From: an uncultured Ruminococcus sp.
GTDB lineage: Bacteria > Bacillota > Clostridia > Oscillospirales > Ruminococcaceae
Reading direction: 5' to 3'
DNA: 64,000 nt
Assembly: GCA_900539835.1 (NCBI GenBank)
Contig: UQDR01000006.1
Coordinates: forward strand, 1 to 64,000
Shown here: positions 1 through 7,663 of the stretch, in pieces
How the letters are laid out: each line of letters opens with the position of its first letter
Numbering within the stretch: position 1 is the first letter of the stretch
Position numbers and translations under genes: made by a program
Notes under the pieces: model-generated
Told to the model about the DNA's origin: nothing
The model's database searches: none
What the model saw: the letters and a program-made list of their open reading frames with translations, nothing else

Positions 1-2
1 TG

Positions 3-758
3 GTTCCGTCAACATTAAGCTGGTGGGTAATGAGCGCATCAGACCGATATATCATTCGTTGGGTTTTGGGAGGCGCTGCAAACGGAATCTATTCTGTAGC
101 ACATAAATTTCCGTCCATTCTTCAAACAGTTTTTTTGATGTTTAATAATGCATGGACTGATATGGCATTAGCTGAGCTTGAAAAAGGAGAGAAATCAGAA
201 GAATATACTAAAAAGGTATTTCAGCAGTTTTATAAACTTTCCTTTGGCATGGCATTTGTATTGATTCCTTTAACTAAATTAGTGATGAAGCTTATTCTCA
301 GTTCTGCATATAAAGAAGCTGCGGTGTATGTTGGTTTTCTGTATTTGGGAACAGTATTTCAGGGCTTTTCTTCTTTCAGCAGTATTGGTTATCTGCAGGG
401 AAAGAAAACAAATGGAGCTGCAAAAACAAGTGTGTACGGTGCAATAGTTAACTTAATTATAAATTTAATATTTATAAAGTTTATCGGACTTTTTGCAGCA
501 GCACTTTCCACATTCCTTGGATTCTTCGTAATGTGGGTTTTCAGAATGAGAGATATAAGATATGTCTTTCCTGTTAAAATTGATCTAAAGGTTTTTATTC
601 CATACCTTGCAGTAGGAATTGCAATAGCAACAGCAACAGTGTGGACAAATAATATTGTGGATTTTGGTTTAATTTTGGCTGGATGTCTATTCTTTCTGAT
701 AGATAATAGAGCTAGTTTGAAATCAATAATATTAATGGTGAAGAAAAAGAAAACTTAA
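3..758 (+). CDS. Polysaccharide flippase (Wzx/MATE-like), 5'-truncated by window edge
   Basis: C-terminal part of an oligosaccharide flippase of the MOP superfamily, which moves lipid-linked glycans across the membrane. The frame is open to the window edge, so the internal Met at 30 is not the true start. The SASDRYII stretch near the visible start is typical of Wzx proteins just after the first helices. Several hydrophobic segments follow and the protein ends in a basic KKKKT tail. The next genes (iron-sulfur protein and VanZ proteins, same strand) fit the end of an exopolysaccharide or teichoic-acid cluster. The substrate cannot be told from the sequence. Confidence 0.85.
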   Translation, partial: VPSTLSWWVMSASDRYIIRWVLGGAANGIYSVAHKFPSILQTVFLMFNNAWTDMALAELEKGEKSEEYTKKVFQQFYKLSFGMAFVLIPLTKLVMKLILSSAYKEAAVYVGFLYLGTVFQGFSSFSSIGYLQGKKTNGAAKTSVYGAIVNLIINLIFIKFIGLFAAALSTFLGFFVMWVFRMRDIRYVFPVKIDLKVFIPYLAVGIAIATATVWTNNIVDFGLILAGCLFFLIDNRASLKSIILMVKKKKT

Positions 759-762
759 GGCG

Positions 763-1983
763 ATGATTTCAATGAGTATATATGAAAAAAAAGAGCAATG
801 CTGTGGCTGTTCTGCGTGCGCAAATGTATGCCCCAAGCAATGCATTAAAATGAATGAAGATGAAGAGGGATTTTTGTATCCCACAGTTGATTATGATCAA
901 TGTATAAATTGCGGCCTGTGTGAAAAAGTCTGTTCATTTAAAAAGAAAGATGAAAAAAATAGCGTATTGGAGGCTTACGGATGTAATGCCATTTCAGATG
1001 ACATTAGAAAAAGAAGTTCCTCCGGCGGTGTTTTTTCATTGCTTGCTGAATATATCATTTCACAAGGCGGCGTTGTTTTCGGAACAGCTATGACAGATGA
1101 TTGTAAATCTGCATTTTTGCTGAAAATCCAGACAGAGGATGAAATAGGCAGATTAAGCGGTTCTAAATATTTTCAAAGCGAAGTTGGCAGCTCTTTTCAG
1201 CAAGCCAAAAGAGAATTGGAACAAGGAAGAATTGTGCTTTTTACCGGTACCCCATGTCAGATCAACGGATTAAAACTATTTCTAAATAAAGATTATGAAA
1301 ACCTTTTTTGCATGGATATCATTTGTCACGGTGTGCCTTCACCAAAGCTGTGGAAGAAGTATATAACTGATTTTGAAGAAAAGCATAAAGGTAAAGTTAC
1401 CGGTGTAAATTTCAGATGTAAGGATGTTAGCGGGAATGATTTCGGTATGAAAGAGTTCTTGAATCAAAGTGCGATTTTTACACCAAAATCAGAAGATCCT
1501 TTTATGCAGATGTTCTTAAAAAATTATTGTTTAAGACCATCTTGCTATGCTTGTGATGCAAAACAGTATAAGCTGGCGGATATTACGATCGGAGATTTTT
1601 GGGGCGTTGAAAATGTACTCCCTGATTTGAGTGATGATAAAGGCACATCTTTAGTGCTGATTAGAACCGAAAAAGGAGCTGAATTGTTCAAAGCAATTAA
1701 AAGCTCAGTTAAATATGATCTTTGTGAATATGAAGCTGCTGTTAAAAGAAATTCTGCTGAATATAAATCCGTTGCAAAACCTCCGCAACGAGAAGGTTTT
1801 TTTGCGGATATGAATAATATGAGTTTAAAAAAACTGAAAAGAAAATATTTGGAATTTCCACTCAAGAAAAAGACAAAGAAAGCTTTGGCAAAAATCTTTA
1901 GGGGAGGGGATAATTGCCATATACTTAAGAATAGCAATTATGGTCTGCTGGTACAATATCATTCAGAAGGTAATAGAAAATAA
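763..1983 (+). CDS. Coenzyme F420 hydrogenase/dehydrogenase beta-subunit family iron-sulfur protein
   Basis: The N-terminus has two 4Fe-4S clusters of ferredoxin type (CCGCSACANVCPKQC at about residues 13-27 and CINCGLCEKVC at about 47-57). It is followed by the FrhB N- and C-terminal domains, with the conserved GTPCQI motif and a CHGVPSP segment. Proteins of this layout often sit in polysaccharide clusters beside polysaccharide pyruvyl transferases and flippases; their exact redox role is not settled. The gene lies 4 bp after the flippase and overlaps the next gene by one base (TAATG), so all are probably co-transcribed. An alternative ATG lies at 772. Confidence 0.85.
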   Translation: MISMSIYEKKEQCCGCSACANVCPKQCIKMNEDEEGFLYPTVDYDQCINCGLCEKVCSFKKKDEKNSVLEAYGCNAISDDIRKRSSSGGVFSLLAEYIISQGGVVFGTAMTDDCKSAFLLKIQTEDEIGRLSGSKYFQSEVGSSFQQAKRELEQGRIVLFTGTPCQINGLKLFLNKDYENLFCMDIICHGVPSPKLWKKYITDFEEKHKGKVTGVNFRCKDVSGNDFGMKEFLNQSAIFTPKSEDPFMQMFLKNYCLRPSCYACDAKQYKLADITIGDFWGVENVLPDLSDDKGTSLVLIRTEKGAELFKAIKSSVKYDLCEYEAAVKRNSAEYKSVAKPPQREGFFADMNNMSLKKLKRKYLEFPLKKKTKKALAKIFRGGDNCHILKNSNYGLLVQYHSEGNRK

Positions 1984-2564
1984 TGTTAGAAAATCTAAAA
2001 GCGGTAATCAAAAATGTATTAATTGAAATATATCATCCATTTGGGTTTGCTCTAATTTTGTCAGCCCTTTTTATGTATGTCTATAAACAGTGTGACAGCT
2101 GGAAAACAGCAATAAAAAGGTGGATAAATTGGTTTAGAACAGATGCCTCTTTTCGTAAAATGTTTATATTTATAGCTTATTTAGTCATAATCTTGTACAG
2201 AACACTTACTAACAGAGGCATGGCAATTAATACTGTAGATAATGTAATCGGTATTTGGAAAATCAATAACTTTGATGAAAATTATAAGCAAATTGTTTTA
2301 GTGAATCTGGTGTTATTTATTCCTTTTACCATTTTGCTTTTTTGGAATTTTGCATCAAAATTATTGAAAAATCTTAAATTTACAACAATAATCTTGCAGT
2401 CCTTGAAGATAACATTTCTTTTCTCGTTAGCTATAGAATTTTTGCAATTATTTTTGCGTACAGGAGTTTGGCAGATTTCAGATTTGTTCTTTAATACCCT
2501 CGGCGGAATAATTGGAGGAATTTTATATTGGATAGTCTTGAATATTAAAAATAAAAAAGAGTGA
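1983..2564 (+). CDS. VanZ family membrane protein (copy 1)
   Basis: A 193-aa protein with about four membrane helices and the VanZ-like signatures: LYRTLTNRG after the second helix, a central NLVLFIPF segment, and the C-terminal EFLQLFLRTGVWQISDLFFNTLGG. VanZ itself gives low-level teicoplanin resistance; most relatives have no assigned role. The start codon overlaps the preceding stop. A second, clearly related copy follows 97 bp downstream. Confidence 0.85.
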   Translation: MLENLKAVIKNVLIEIYHPFGFALILSALFMYVYKQCDSWKTAIKRWINWFRTDASFRKMFIFIAYLVIILYRTLTNRGMAINTVDNVIGIWKINNFDENYKQIVLVNLVLFIPFTILLFWNFASKLLKNLKFTTIILQSLKITFLFSLAIEFLQLFLRTGVWQISDLFFNTLGGIIGGILYWIVLNIKNKKE

Positions 2565-2661
2565 CAAATAAATCCTTGTATCAAGATACGCACAGGTTAA
2601 AAAATGATTTGGTCGAACAATGGATAATAATTAAAATGTAAAGAAAGGCAGGTAATTATCA

Positions 2662-3252
2662 TTGCTGGAGATTATAAAAAAGATAATTGCAAATGTGCTT
2701 ACTGCACTATATCAGCCGTTTAGCTTTGCTGTTATCCTTACGGTTTTGTTTATGTTTCTTTATCTTTTTGCTCAAGAGCATGGTTGGAAAACCGTATTCA
2801 GAAAATGGTGGAATACGTTTAAATCAAGCACAAATTTTCGTAAGATTTTTTTATTGGCTTTTTATACATCAATGATTTTATTCCGTACATTGTTAAACAG
2901 AACCATGTGCGCTAATCCGGTGTCTAACGTAGTTGGCGTTTGGGGGTTGCATGATGATAATGGTCAGATGACTACTGAAGTTCTTGAAAATTTGGCGCTG
3001 TTCATACCATTTGCCATATTGCTCCTATGGAGCTTTAGAGAGAAAATCGTTGGAAAAACAGTTACCCTTGCAAATGTATTATGGCAATCATCAAAAAATA
3101 CATTTTTGTTTTCGTTGATTATTGAATTTTTACAGCTGCTTTTTCGTTTAGGAACCTTCCAATTAAGTGACTTGTTTTATAATACTCTCGGAGGTTTGTT
3201 CGGCGGATTTATTTATTGGCTATGCTATAAATCCAAGCATAAAAATAAGTAA
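2662..3252 (+). CDS. VanZ family membrane protein (copy 2)
   Basis: A 196-aa paralogue of the preceding protein. It shares MLE.IK..I.NVL.A.Y.PF at the N-terminus and EFLQLLFRLGTFQLSDLFYNTLGG near the C-terminus, and so reads as a tandem duplication. The start is a TTG at 2662 placed behind an AAAGGCAGG ribosome site. It is the last gene of the plus-strand group and converges on the ECF S gene at 3283. Function is not known beyond the family. Confidence 0.85.
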   Translation: MLEIIKKIIANVLTALYQPFSFAVILTVLFMFLYLFAQEHGWKTVFRKWWNTFKSSTNFRKIFLLAFYTSMILFRTLLNRTMCANPVSNVVGVWGLHDDNGQMTTEVLENLALFIPFAILLLWSFREKIVGKTVTLANVLWQSSKNTFLFSLIIEFLQLLFRLGTFQLSDLFYNTLGGLFGGFIYWLCYKSKHKNK

Positions 3253-3282
3253 AAAATCAGAGTGCGTTATATAAAATTCATG

Positions 3283-3963
3283 CTAATTTCCTATGTATTT
3301 ATTCTTTATCCTCTCCAGCTTCTTTCCTATTGGTTTTGCAAGAATAAAAAGAAAAATTATATTTGAAACCGCATATATCACCGTGAATCTCAAAGATGAA
3401 GCGGCTGTAACAATATATCTTGATAAATTAAAGCCCCCGTCAAACCATAAAACCGAATATATATCCATAAGTATGGAATATAATATGCCTGCAAAAGCAC
3501 CGTATATTATCAGCCATGCTTTATTTTTTTTCAGTGTGTTAGAAAAAATGCCTGCAAATAATCCGATAAGCCCCCATGCCAGCATCTGAAACGGAGTCCA
3601 AGGACCTTGTGAAAAGTAAAAATTTGATATTAGTGCCGTCATCGCACCAACCATAAATCCCGCTTCTCCGCCGAAATATATCGCTGCAATTATGATTATT
3701 GCAGTAACAGGCTTAAAACTCTGAAGGGGAGCAAAAATAATTCGGCTGATTATAGAAATAGCCGTAAGTGAAGCAATTATGGTCAGCGTCTGAACACTAT
3801 GCTCATTTTTTTCAAAGGATAGAAAAAAAGCGCAGCATGCAAGAATTGCCACTGATGCAGTGATAAAAGCATATTGTTTTTCACGAAAAATAATACAGCC
3901 TGAAATGATTAATGCGGGAATAACTATAAGAAAAATTGAATAGGTTATGATCTTTTTAGGCAT
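3283..3963 (-). CDS. ECF transporter S component (predicted cobalamin-related)
   Basis: A 226-aa integral membrane protein with about six helices. It carries an aromatic-rich QGPWTPFQMLAWGLIG segment typical of one branch of substrate-binding (S) components. S components bind the vitamin and dock on the EcfT/EcfA motor. The start is the ATG at 3963, with an AAGGAG site 8 bases upstream; it overlaps the stop of the ATPase gene (TAATG). A longer frame to 4002 lacks a ribosome site. The substrate is inferred from the riboswitch-led operon: cobalamin or a cobinamide precursor, as proposed for CblT-type S components. Confidence 0.8.
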   Translation of the reverse strand: MPKKIITYSIFLIVIPALIISGCIIFREKQYAFITASVAILACCAFFLSFEKNEHSVQTLTIIASLTAISIISRIIFAPLQSFKPVTAIIIIAAIYFGGEAGFMVGAMTALISNFYFSQGPWTPFQMLAWGLIGLFAGIFSNTLKKNKAWLIIYGAFAGILYSILMDIYSVLWFDGGFNLSRYIVTAASSLRFTVIYAVSNIIFLFILAKPIGKKLERIKNKYIGN

Positions 3964-5618
3964 TATATCTGCTCCTTGCAAAGTCTTATTACATCGTCGC
4001 ATGATATTGCATTTTTAAATAAATGTCTTGATATCCTGAACGCCGCTGTGGTGTAATAGCTGTTTCCTGAAAAAAATTCATGAGGTGTATCCGATGAGAT
4101 TATTTCACCGTCAAAAAACAGTGCACATCTGTCTGAAATTTCCGCAGCAAATTCAATGTCATGGGTCACAATAATAATTGTCGTGCCTGAGATTTTCAGT
4201 TCTTTTAAAAGCTTAATAAGCTCCAGCTTAGAAAATGCGTCAATACCCTTTGTCGGCTCGTCAAGAAGAAGAATCTTCGGCTGAGATAAAAGAATTTTTC
4301 CAATAGCGCATTTTTGCTGTTCTCCTCCGCTCAGATCATAAGGATGCTTGTTAAGCAAATGAGTTAACCCAAGCTTTTCAGAAGTTTTGTTTATTTCTGT
4401 TTCAATGCAGTCCTTAGGAATACCATAAGCCTTGAGAAGGTGTTCAAAGTCACCTCTGATCGTATCTTTGATAAATACCGAAGCAGGATTTTGAGGAAGA
4501 TATGCAAGATTGTTTTTATAAAGCGTGTTGTTTTTATATTCCCTGAGTCTTTTGCCGAATATTTTCACACCGCCCTTGTATGGTCTGTTTAATCCTGAAA
4601 TTACGTTAAGCAAAGTGGTTTTTCCTGCACCTGTTGCTCCCAGAATGCTGAAAATCTCGTTTTCATGTATTTTTAAGCAGATACCTCTTAAAATATCAGC
4701 AGAATTCTTTTCATATCTGAACCATAAATCTTTGGTTTCAATAGCAAAGCTACCGGAAGCATTGACCTCCTTATCAATAATTTTTTCTTGACTCGAAGAA
4801 AAGCTTTTTAAGAGAAAATCACGTCCCTCTTTTATTGTAAGAGGGCATTCATCCTGTCTGTTAAGTGCTTGATAAATACGAACAGCAGAAGGAAAGCCTA
4901 TGCTGATATTATGATCTTTCATAGCTATGCCTGTTTTTCTCGGCGTGTCACAGGAGATTATCTTTCCGTCTTCCATAACAGCAACCTTGTCGGCAATAGG
5001 AAAAACATTTTCAAGCCTGTGCTCTGTGATAATAATTGTTATGCCAAGCTCATTGTTCAGTTTTTTCAGAGTGGCAATAAATTCTTCTGCGGCGATTGGA
5101 TCAAGCTGGCTTGTGGGCTCGTCCAATATTATTAAACGTGGCTGCATAACCATTACTGAAGCAAGGTTCAGAAGCTGTTTTTGACCGCCGGAAAGACTGG
5201 CTGTATCCTGCCTGTACCAGCCGTTTATCCCGAAATAGCTTGCAGTCTCCGCCGTAAGTCGCCGTATGGTCTGAACAGGCAGCCCCAGGTTTTCCAATCC
5301 GAAAGCAAGCTCATGCCAAACCTTATCTGTCACGATTTGACTGTCGGGATTTTGCAGGACAAAACCAATTTCTGAAGCGCTTTTGCGAGGGTCAATGCTT
5401 TCAATGGGAGTTCCGTCAAAATATATTTCACCGCTTTTTTCGCCAACAGGCGAAAGTTCTTTTTTTATTAGCTTTAAAAGTGTGGTCTTACCGCTTCCTG
5501 ATGCTCCGCATATGACAGCAAATTCCCCCTCGTTTATTGACATTGAAATGTCAGAGAGTGCTCTTTTTTCAGCTTTAGGATAAGAAAAGCTTAAATTTTG
5601 GATATGTAATATTTCCAT
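3963..5618 (-). CDS. ECF transporter fused ATPase (EcfA-EcfA')
   Basis: A 551-aa cytoplasmic protein with two complete ABC ATPase domains in tandem. The first (about 1-230) has Walker A GASGSGKTT, signature LSGGQKQL and Walker B LIILDEPTSQLD. The second (about 290-540) has GATGAGKTT, LSGGEQQK and ILLLDEPTKGID. The two halves replace the usual separate EcfA and EcfA' and would power import through EcfT. The start has an ACGGAGG site and overlaps the end of the T-component gene by 28 bp. The S component follows with a one-base overlap. Confidence 0.92.
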   Translation of the reverse strand: MEILHIQNLSFSYPKAEKRALSDISMSINEGEFAVICGASGSGKTTLLKLIKKELSPVGEKSGEIYFDGTPIESIDPRKSASEIGFVLQNPDSQIVTDKVWHELAFGLENLGLPVQTIRRLTAETASYFGINGWYRQDTASLSGGQKQLLNLASVMVMQPRLIILDEPTSQLDPIAAEEFIATLKKLNNELGITIIITEHRLENVFPIADKVAVMEDGKIISCDTPRKTGIAMKDHNISIGFPSAVRIYQALNRQDECPLTIKEGRDFLLKSFSSSQEKIIDKEVNASGSFAIETKDLWFRYEKNSADILRGICLKIHENEIFSILGATGAGKTTLLNVISGLNRPYKGGVKIFGKRLREYKNNTLYKNNLAYLPQNPASVFIKDTIRGDFEHLLKAYGIPKDCIETEINKTSEKLGLTHLLNKHPYDLSGGEQQKCAIGKILLSQPKILLLDEPTKGIDAFSKLELIKLLKELKISGTTIIIVTHDIEFAAEISDRCALFFDGEIISSDTPHEFFSGNSYYTTAAFRISRHLFKNAISCDDVIRLCKEQI

Positions 5619-6472
5619 TTTATATTTTCCTCCGTTTCAAATAAAAATGGGAAAAATGCCAGAATTCCATATGCTATATATGCCGTTAAAGCTTTATAAG
5701 TTAAATTTATTTTGCTTATTGTCGGGTAAAAATTAAAATCAAGTGTCCCCATTCCGGTGAAAACCAATGTGGTTATCATAAGAATAGTCGTTAATGAAAC
5801 CACCGCTATGTCTTTCATTGTGAATTTAAATAAGAAATAATTAGTCCTTGCTTTAAGTCCATATCCTCTTGACTTCATGGAATTGGAAGTTTCCAATGCG
5901 TTTTCAAGAGACCAGTCTGTCATTGATGAAAGAACTGCTGATGCATTTATGGCTTTGTCACTTATGCTTATATTTGAAAAAAGCCCCATGGTTTTCTGAG
6001 CATTGCTTACTTTCTTAGTCTGTTTTTTAAACAAAGGTATAAAGCGAAGAGACATAGATAATAGCAAAGACAGCTTTGGAACAGCTCCGCCTAAAATATA
6101 GAGGATTTTATCAGTTGTCATAATACGATTAAGACATTTGCACCAAATTATTACCGAGATAATCATTACTGCCATTTCACCGCCGTATACTATTGATTCC
6201 AAGGTAATAGGTTTTCCGTTCAAAAAAAATAAAGGCGTTTCCCCGTTATGAGAGAACAGAGGATTAGTCACGGTTATAAGCATAAAAAGTATTGTATAAA
6301 AACCAATGTCAGAAACAAATTCTTTGACGTTTGTTAAAGTTGATAAAAATAACAATCCGCCTAAAAGTGAAATGATCTGAATGACAGGATTCCATATAAA
6401 CATTGATATTAACAAAACAGATAAAAAGTATGCTGTTAAAACTCTTGGATTAAGGCATGAAAAACCTTTCAA
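5591..6472 (-). CDS. ECF transporter transmembrane component EcfT
   Basis: A 293-aa protein with several membrane helices at both ends and a cytoplasmic coupling segment. The coupling segment holds SRGYGLKARTNY, matching the Ala-Arg-Gly-type helix that contacts the ATPases in EcfT proteins. The start is TTG at 6472, 11 bases after AAGGAG. Upstream lies the repeat element 6608-7124, which carries a hairpin plus T-run reading in this direction. The T-A-S genes may therefore get reduced read-through or use a promoter of their own; a TATAAT lies at about 6549-6554 but I see no good -35 for it. Confidence 0.9.
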   Translation of the reverse strand: MKGFSCLNPRVLTAYFLSVLLISMFIWNPVIQIISLLGGLLFLSTLTNVKEFVSDIGFYTILFMLITVTNPLFSHNGETPLFFLNGKPITLESIVYGGEMAVMIISVIIWCKCLNRIMTTDKILYILGGAVPKLSLLLSMSLRFIPLFKKQTKKVSNAQKTMGLFSNISISDKAINASAVLSSMTDWSLENALETSNSMKSRGYGLKARTNYFLFKFTMKDIAVVSLTTILMITTLVFTGMGTLDFNFYPTISKINLTYKALTAYIAYGILAFFPFLFETEENIKWKYYISKI

Positions 6473-6631
6473 TAACGATCATCTCCTTAAAAACATATTA
6501 AAATCTGATTACACTTGTATCAGTCGAAAATTGAATGTCTTTTGTTTATATTATATAATTTCCGAACTGCTGATTTGTGCAGTCCTACAAACTTGATTTC
6601 ATATTTCGTTCATAGTTGCACGTTTGCGTGC

Positions 6632-6651
6632 AAAAAAGCCTCAAATGAGGC
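6632..6651 (-). terminator. Hairpin plus T6 inside repeat element
   Basis: GCCTC (6638-6642) pairs with GAGGC (6647-6651); on the minus strand the hairpin is followed by six T. It lies between the surface-protein genes and ecfT, so it could attenuate the ECF genes. The stem is short (5 bp), and a second hairpin GCACG/CGTGC follows at once. Confidence 0.5.
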
Positions 6652-6666
6652 TATAAGTGAAGGGGG

Positions 6667-6747
6667 TGCTCGGCCGCACGGGCCATGTTACGATATCAGT
6701 TTGTGAGATACAATACTTTGACCTCGCTGTGGTGGGTTTGTAAAACT
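6667..6747. repeat. 81-bp direct repeat, copy 1
   Basis: Matches 6781-6861 over 81 bp with a single difference (gtggtGggtt versus gtggtAggtt). Each copy is followed by a GTAG-type hairpin (here about 6751-6776, a GGAGACC/GGTCTCC stem). Confidence 0.9.
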
Positions 6748-6780
6748 GACGTAGTGGAGACCTGCGGTCTCCCGTCAATA

Positions 6781-6861
6781 TGCTCGGCCGCACGGGCCAT
6801 GTTACGATATCAGTTTGTGAGATACAATACTTTGACCTCGCTGTGGTAGGTTTGTAAAACT
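6781..6861. repeat. 81-bp direct repeat, copy 2
   Basis: Second copy, 114 bp after the first. It is followed by GTAGGGGCTG...CAGCCCGTC. A third, degenerate copy lies at about 6979-7060, sharing CCGCACG, CATGT.AC.ATAT, TTTGTG and a GTAGGGGGC tail. Confidence 0.9.
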
Positions 6862-6978
6862 TGTGTAGGGGCTGGCGTCCTCGACAGCCCGTCAGTGTAA
6901 GAATGCAACTCAGCGCAGTAGGGGCGCAACTCAGCGCAGCTGAGTTTGTCCTCGACAGCCCGTAAAACAAAATTCCTG

Positions 6979-7060
6979 CCGCACGCCCCATGTCACAATA
7001 TTTATTTGTGGAGCAAACAGATTTCGTCCCCGCTATGGCAAGTTTGCAAAATCTATGTAG
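6979..7060. repeat. Degenerate third copy of the 81-bp unit
   Basis: Aligns to the 81-bp units through the CCGCACG..CCATGT start, the TTTGTG core and the GCAAGTTTGCAAAA-CTATGTAGGGG end, with many substitutions. This suggests an older duplication. Confidence 0.6.
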
Positions 7061-7119
7061 GGGGCGGCTTTACGTCAACCCGTATGCACGGCAGGATTTC
7101 AATAAGGGGCTTGCCTAAG

Positions 7120-7644
7120 TTATAAATCTTCTCCGTAGTTGCAGGTATAAAGCCATTCGACATAGTCGCCGTCCTCAAGCTTTAACTGAGAACAGCCATA
7201 TTGAGGTGTTTCGCCGTTTATGAGAAATGTCCAGCCTGAGCCTTCGCCGCAGGAAAGCTCATAAATATAGTTTATGCCCTGGACATATGCACTTCCATAT
7301 CCGGTCTCTTCAGCGCCCTTATATTCCATTTGGATTTTGTTATGACGAACTGCACGGTCAAGAATATCAAAAGCAGTGTCGCCGTTTCTGAGAACATATT
7401 CGGTTTTATCAAGTATTATTCCGTTGCTGGGAACATACTTTTCGTTTTTAAGGCTGTCCTCCAGCTTATCATAGTTGTTAAGAATAGTGCCGCAGTTTAT
7501 GGAAACAAACACAGTCTGAGAATCTGAAGTTATATCGTCGATGTGATTAAGATAATATTCATCCACAGTTTGAAAATCTGTGCCCACGATCAGTAATGTT
7601 ATAACTATCAGCGCAGAGAAAATAAGAAGAATGTTCTTTTTCAT
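7120..7644 (-). CDS. Exported DUF4430 protein (transcobalamin C-terminal-like domain)
   Basis: A 174-aa protein with an N-terminal signal or anchor helix (about residues 4-22) and no lipobox. The rest is one DUF4430 domain, with GDTAFDILDRAVRHNKIQMEY, GYGSAYVQGINYIYE and the hallmark GEGSGWTFLINGE plus LEDGDYVEWLYT. DUF4430 corresponds to the small beta domain of animal intrinsic factor and transcobalamin, which closes over the cobalamin. A GAGGTG site precedes the ATG. It lies 19 bp after the transglutaminase gene, and its stop codon is formed inside the repeat element. Role inferred: surface cobalamin binding. Confidence 0.82.
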   Translation of the reverse strand: MKKNILLIFSALIVITLLIVGTDFQTVDEYYLNHIDDITSDSQTVFVSINCGTILNNYDKLEDSLKNEKYVPSNGIILDKTEYVLRNGDTAFDILDRAVRHNKIQMEYKGAEETGYGSAYVQGINYIYELSCGEGSGWTFLINGETPQYGCSQLKLEDGDYVEWLYTCNYGEDL

Positions 7645-7663
7645 TTTAACACCTCATTCAGCA

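Larger units (their letters stand above)
6608..7124 (-). repeat. Modular hairpin repeat element, long copy
   Basis: Read on the minus strand, it begins TATAACTTAGGC (7124-7113) and AAGCCCCTTATTGAAA. It ends with TTCACTTATAGCC, a short hairpin plus six T, GCACG-CGTGC, and AACTATGAAC at 6608. The same end modules flank the 182-bp copy at 58053-58234. Here about 430 bp is inserted between the modules, and it contains two near-identical 81-bp units. The first bases overlap the stop codon of the upstream DUF4430 gene. There is no protein-coding potential. A MITE- or REP-like non-autonomous element is the likely nature. Confidence 0.75.

Noticed and set aside
1545..1937. Minus-strand frame of 130 codons
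   Set aside because: Antisense shadow of the FrhB-type gene, whose protein motifs are clear.
6641..6991. Minus-strand frame of 116 codons in the repeat element
   Set aside because: The translation merely reflects the 81-bp tandem repeats; no start context and no family resemblance.
6667..7060. CRISPR-like array
   Set aside because: The units are 81 bp with only two near-identical copies and hairpin tails; no 25-40-bp repeat/spacer pattern and no cas genes nearby.
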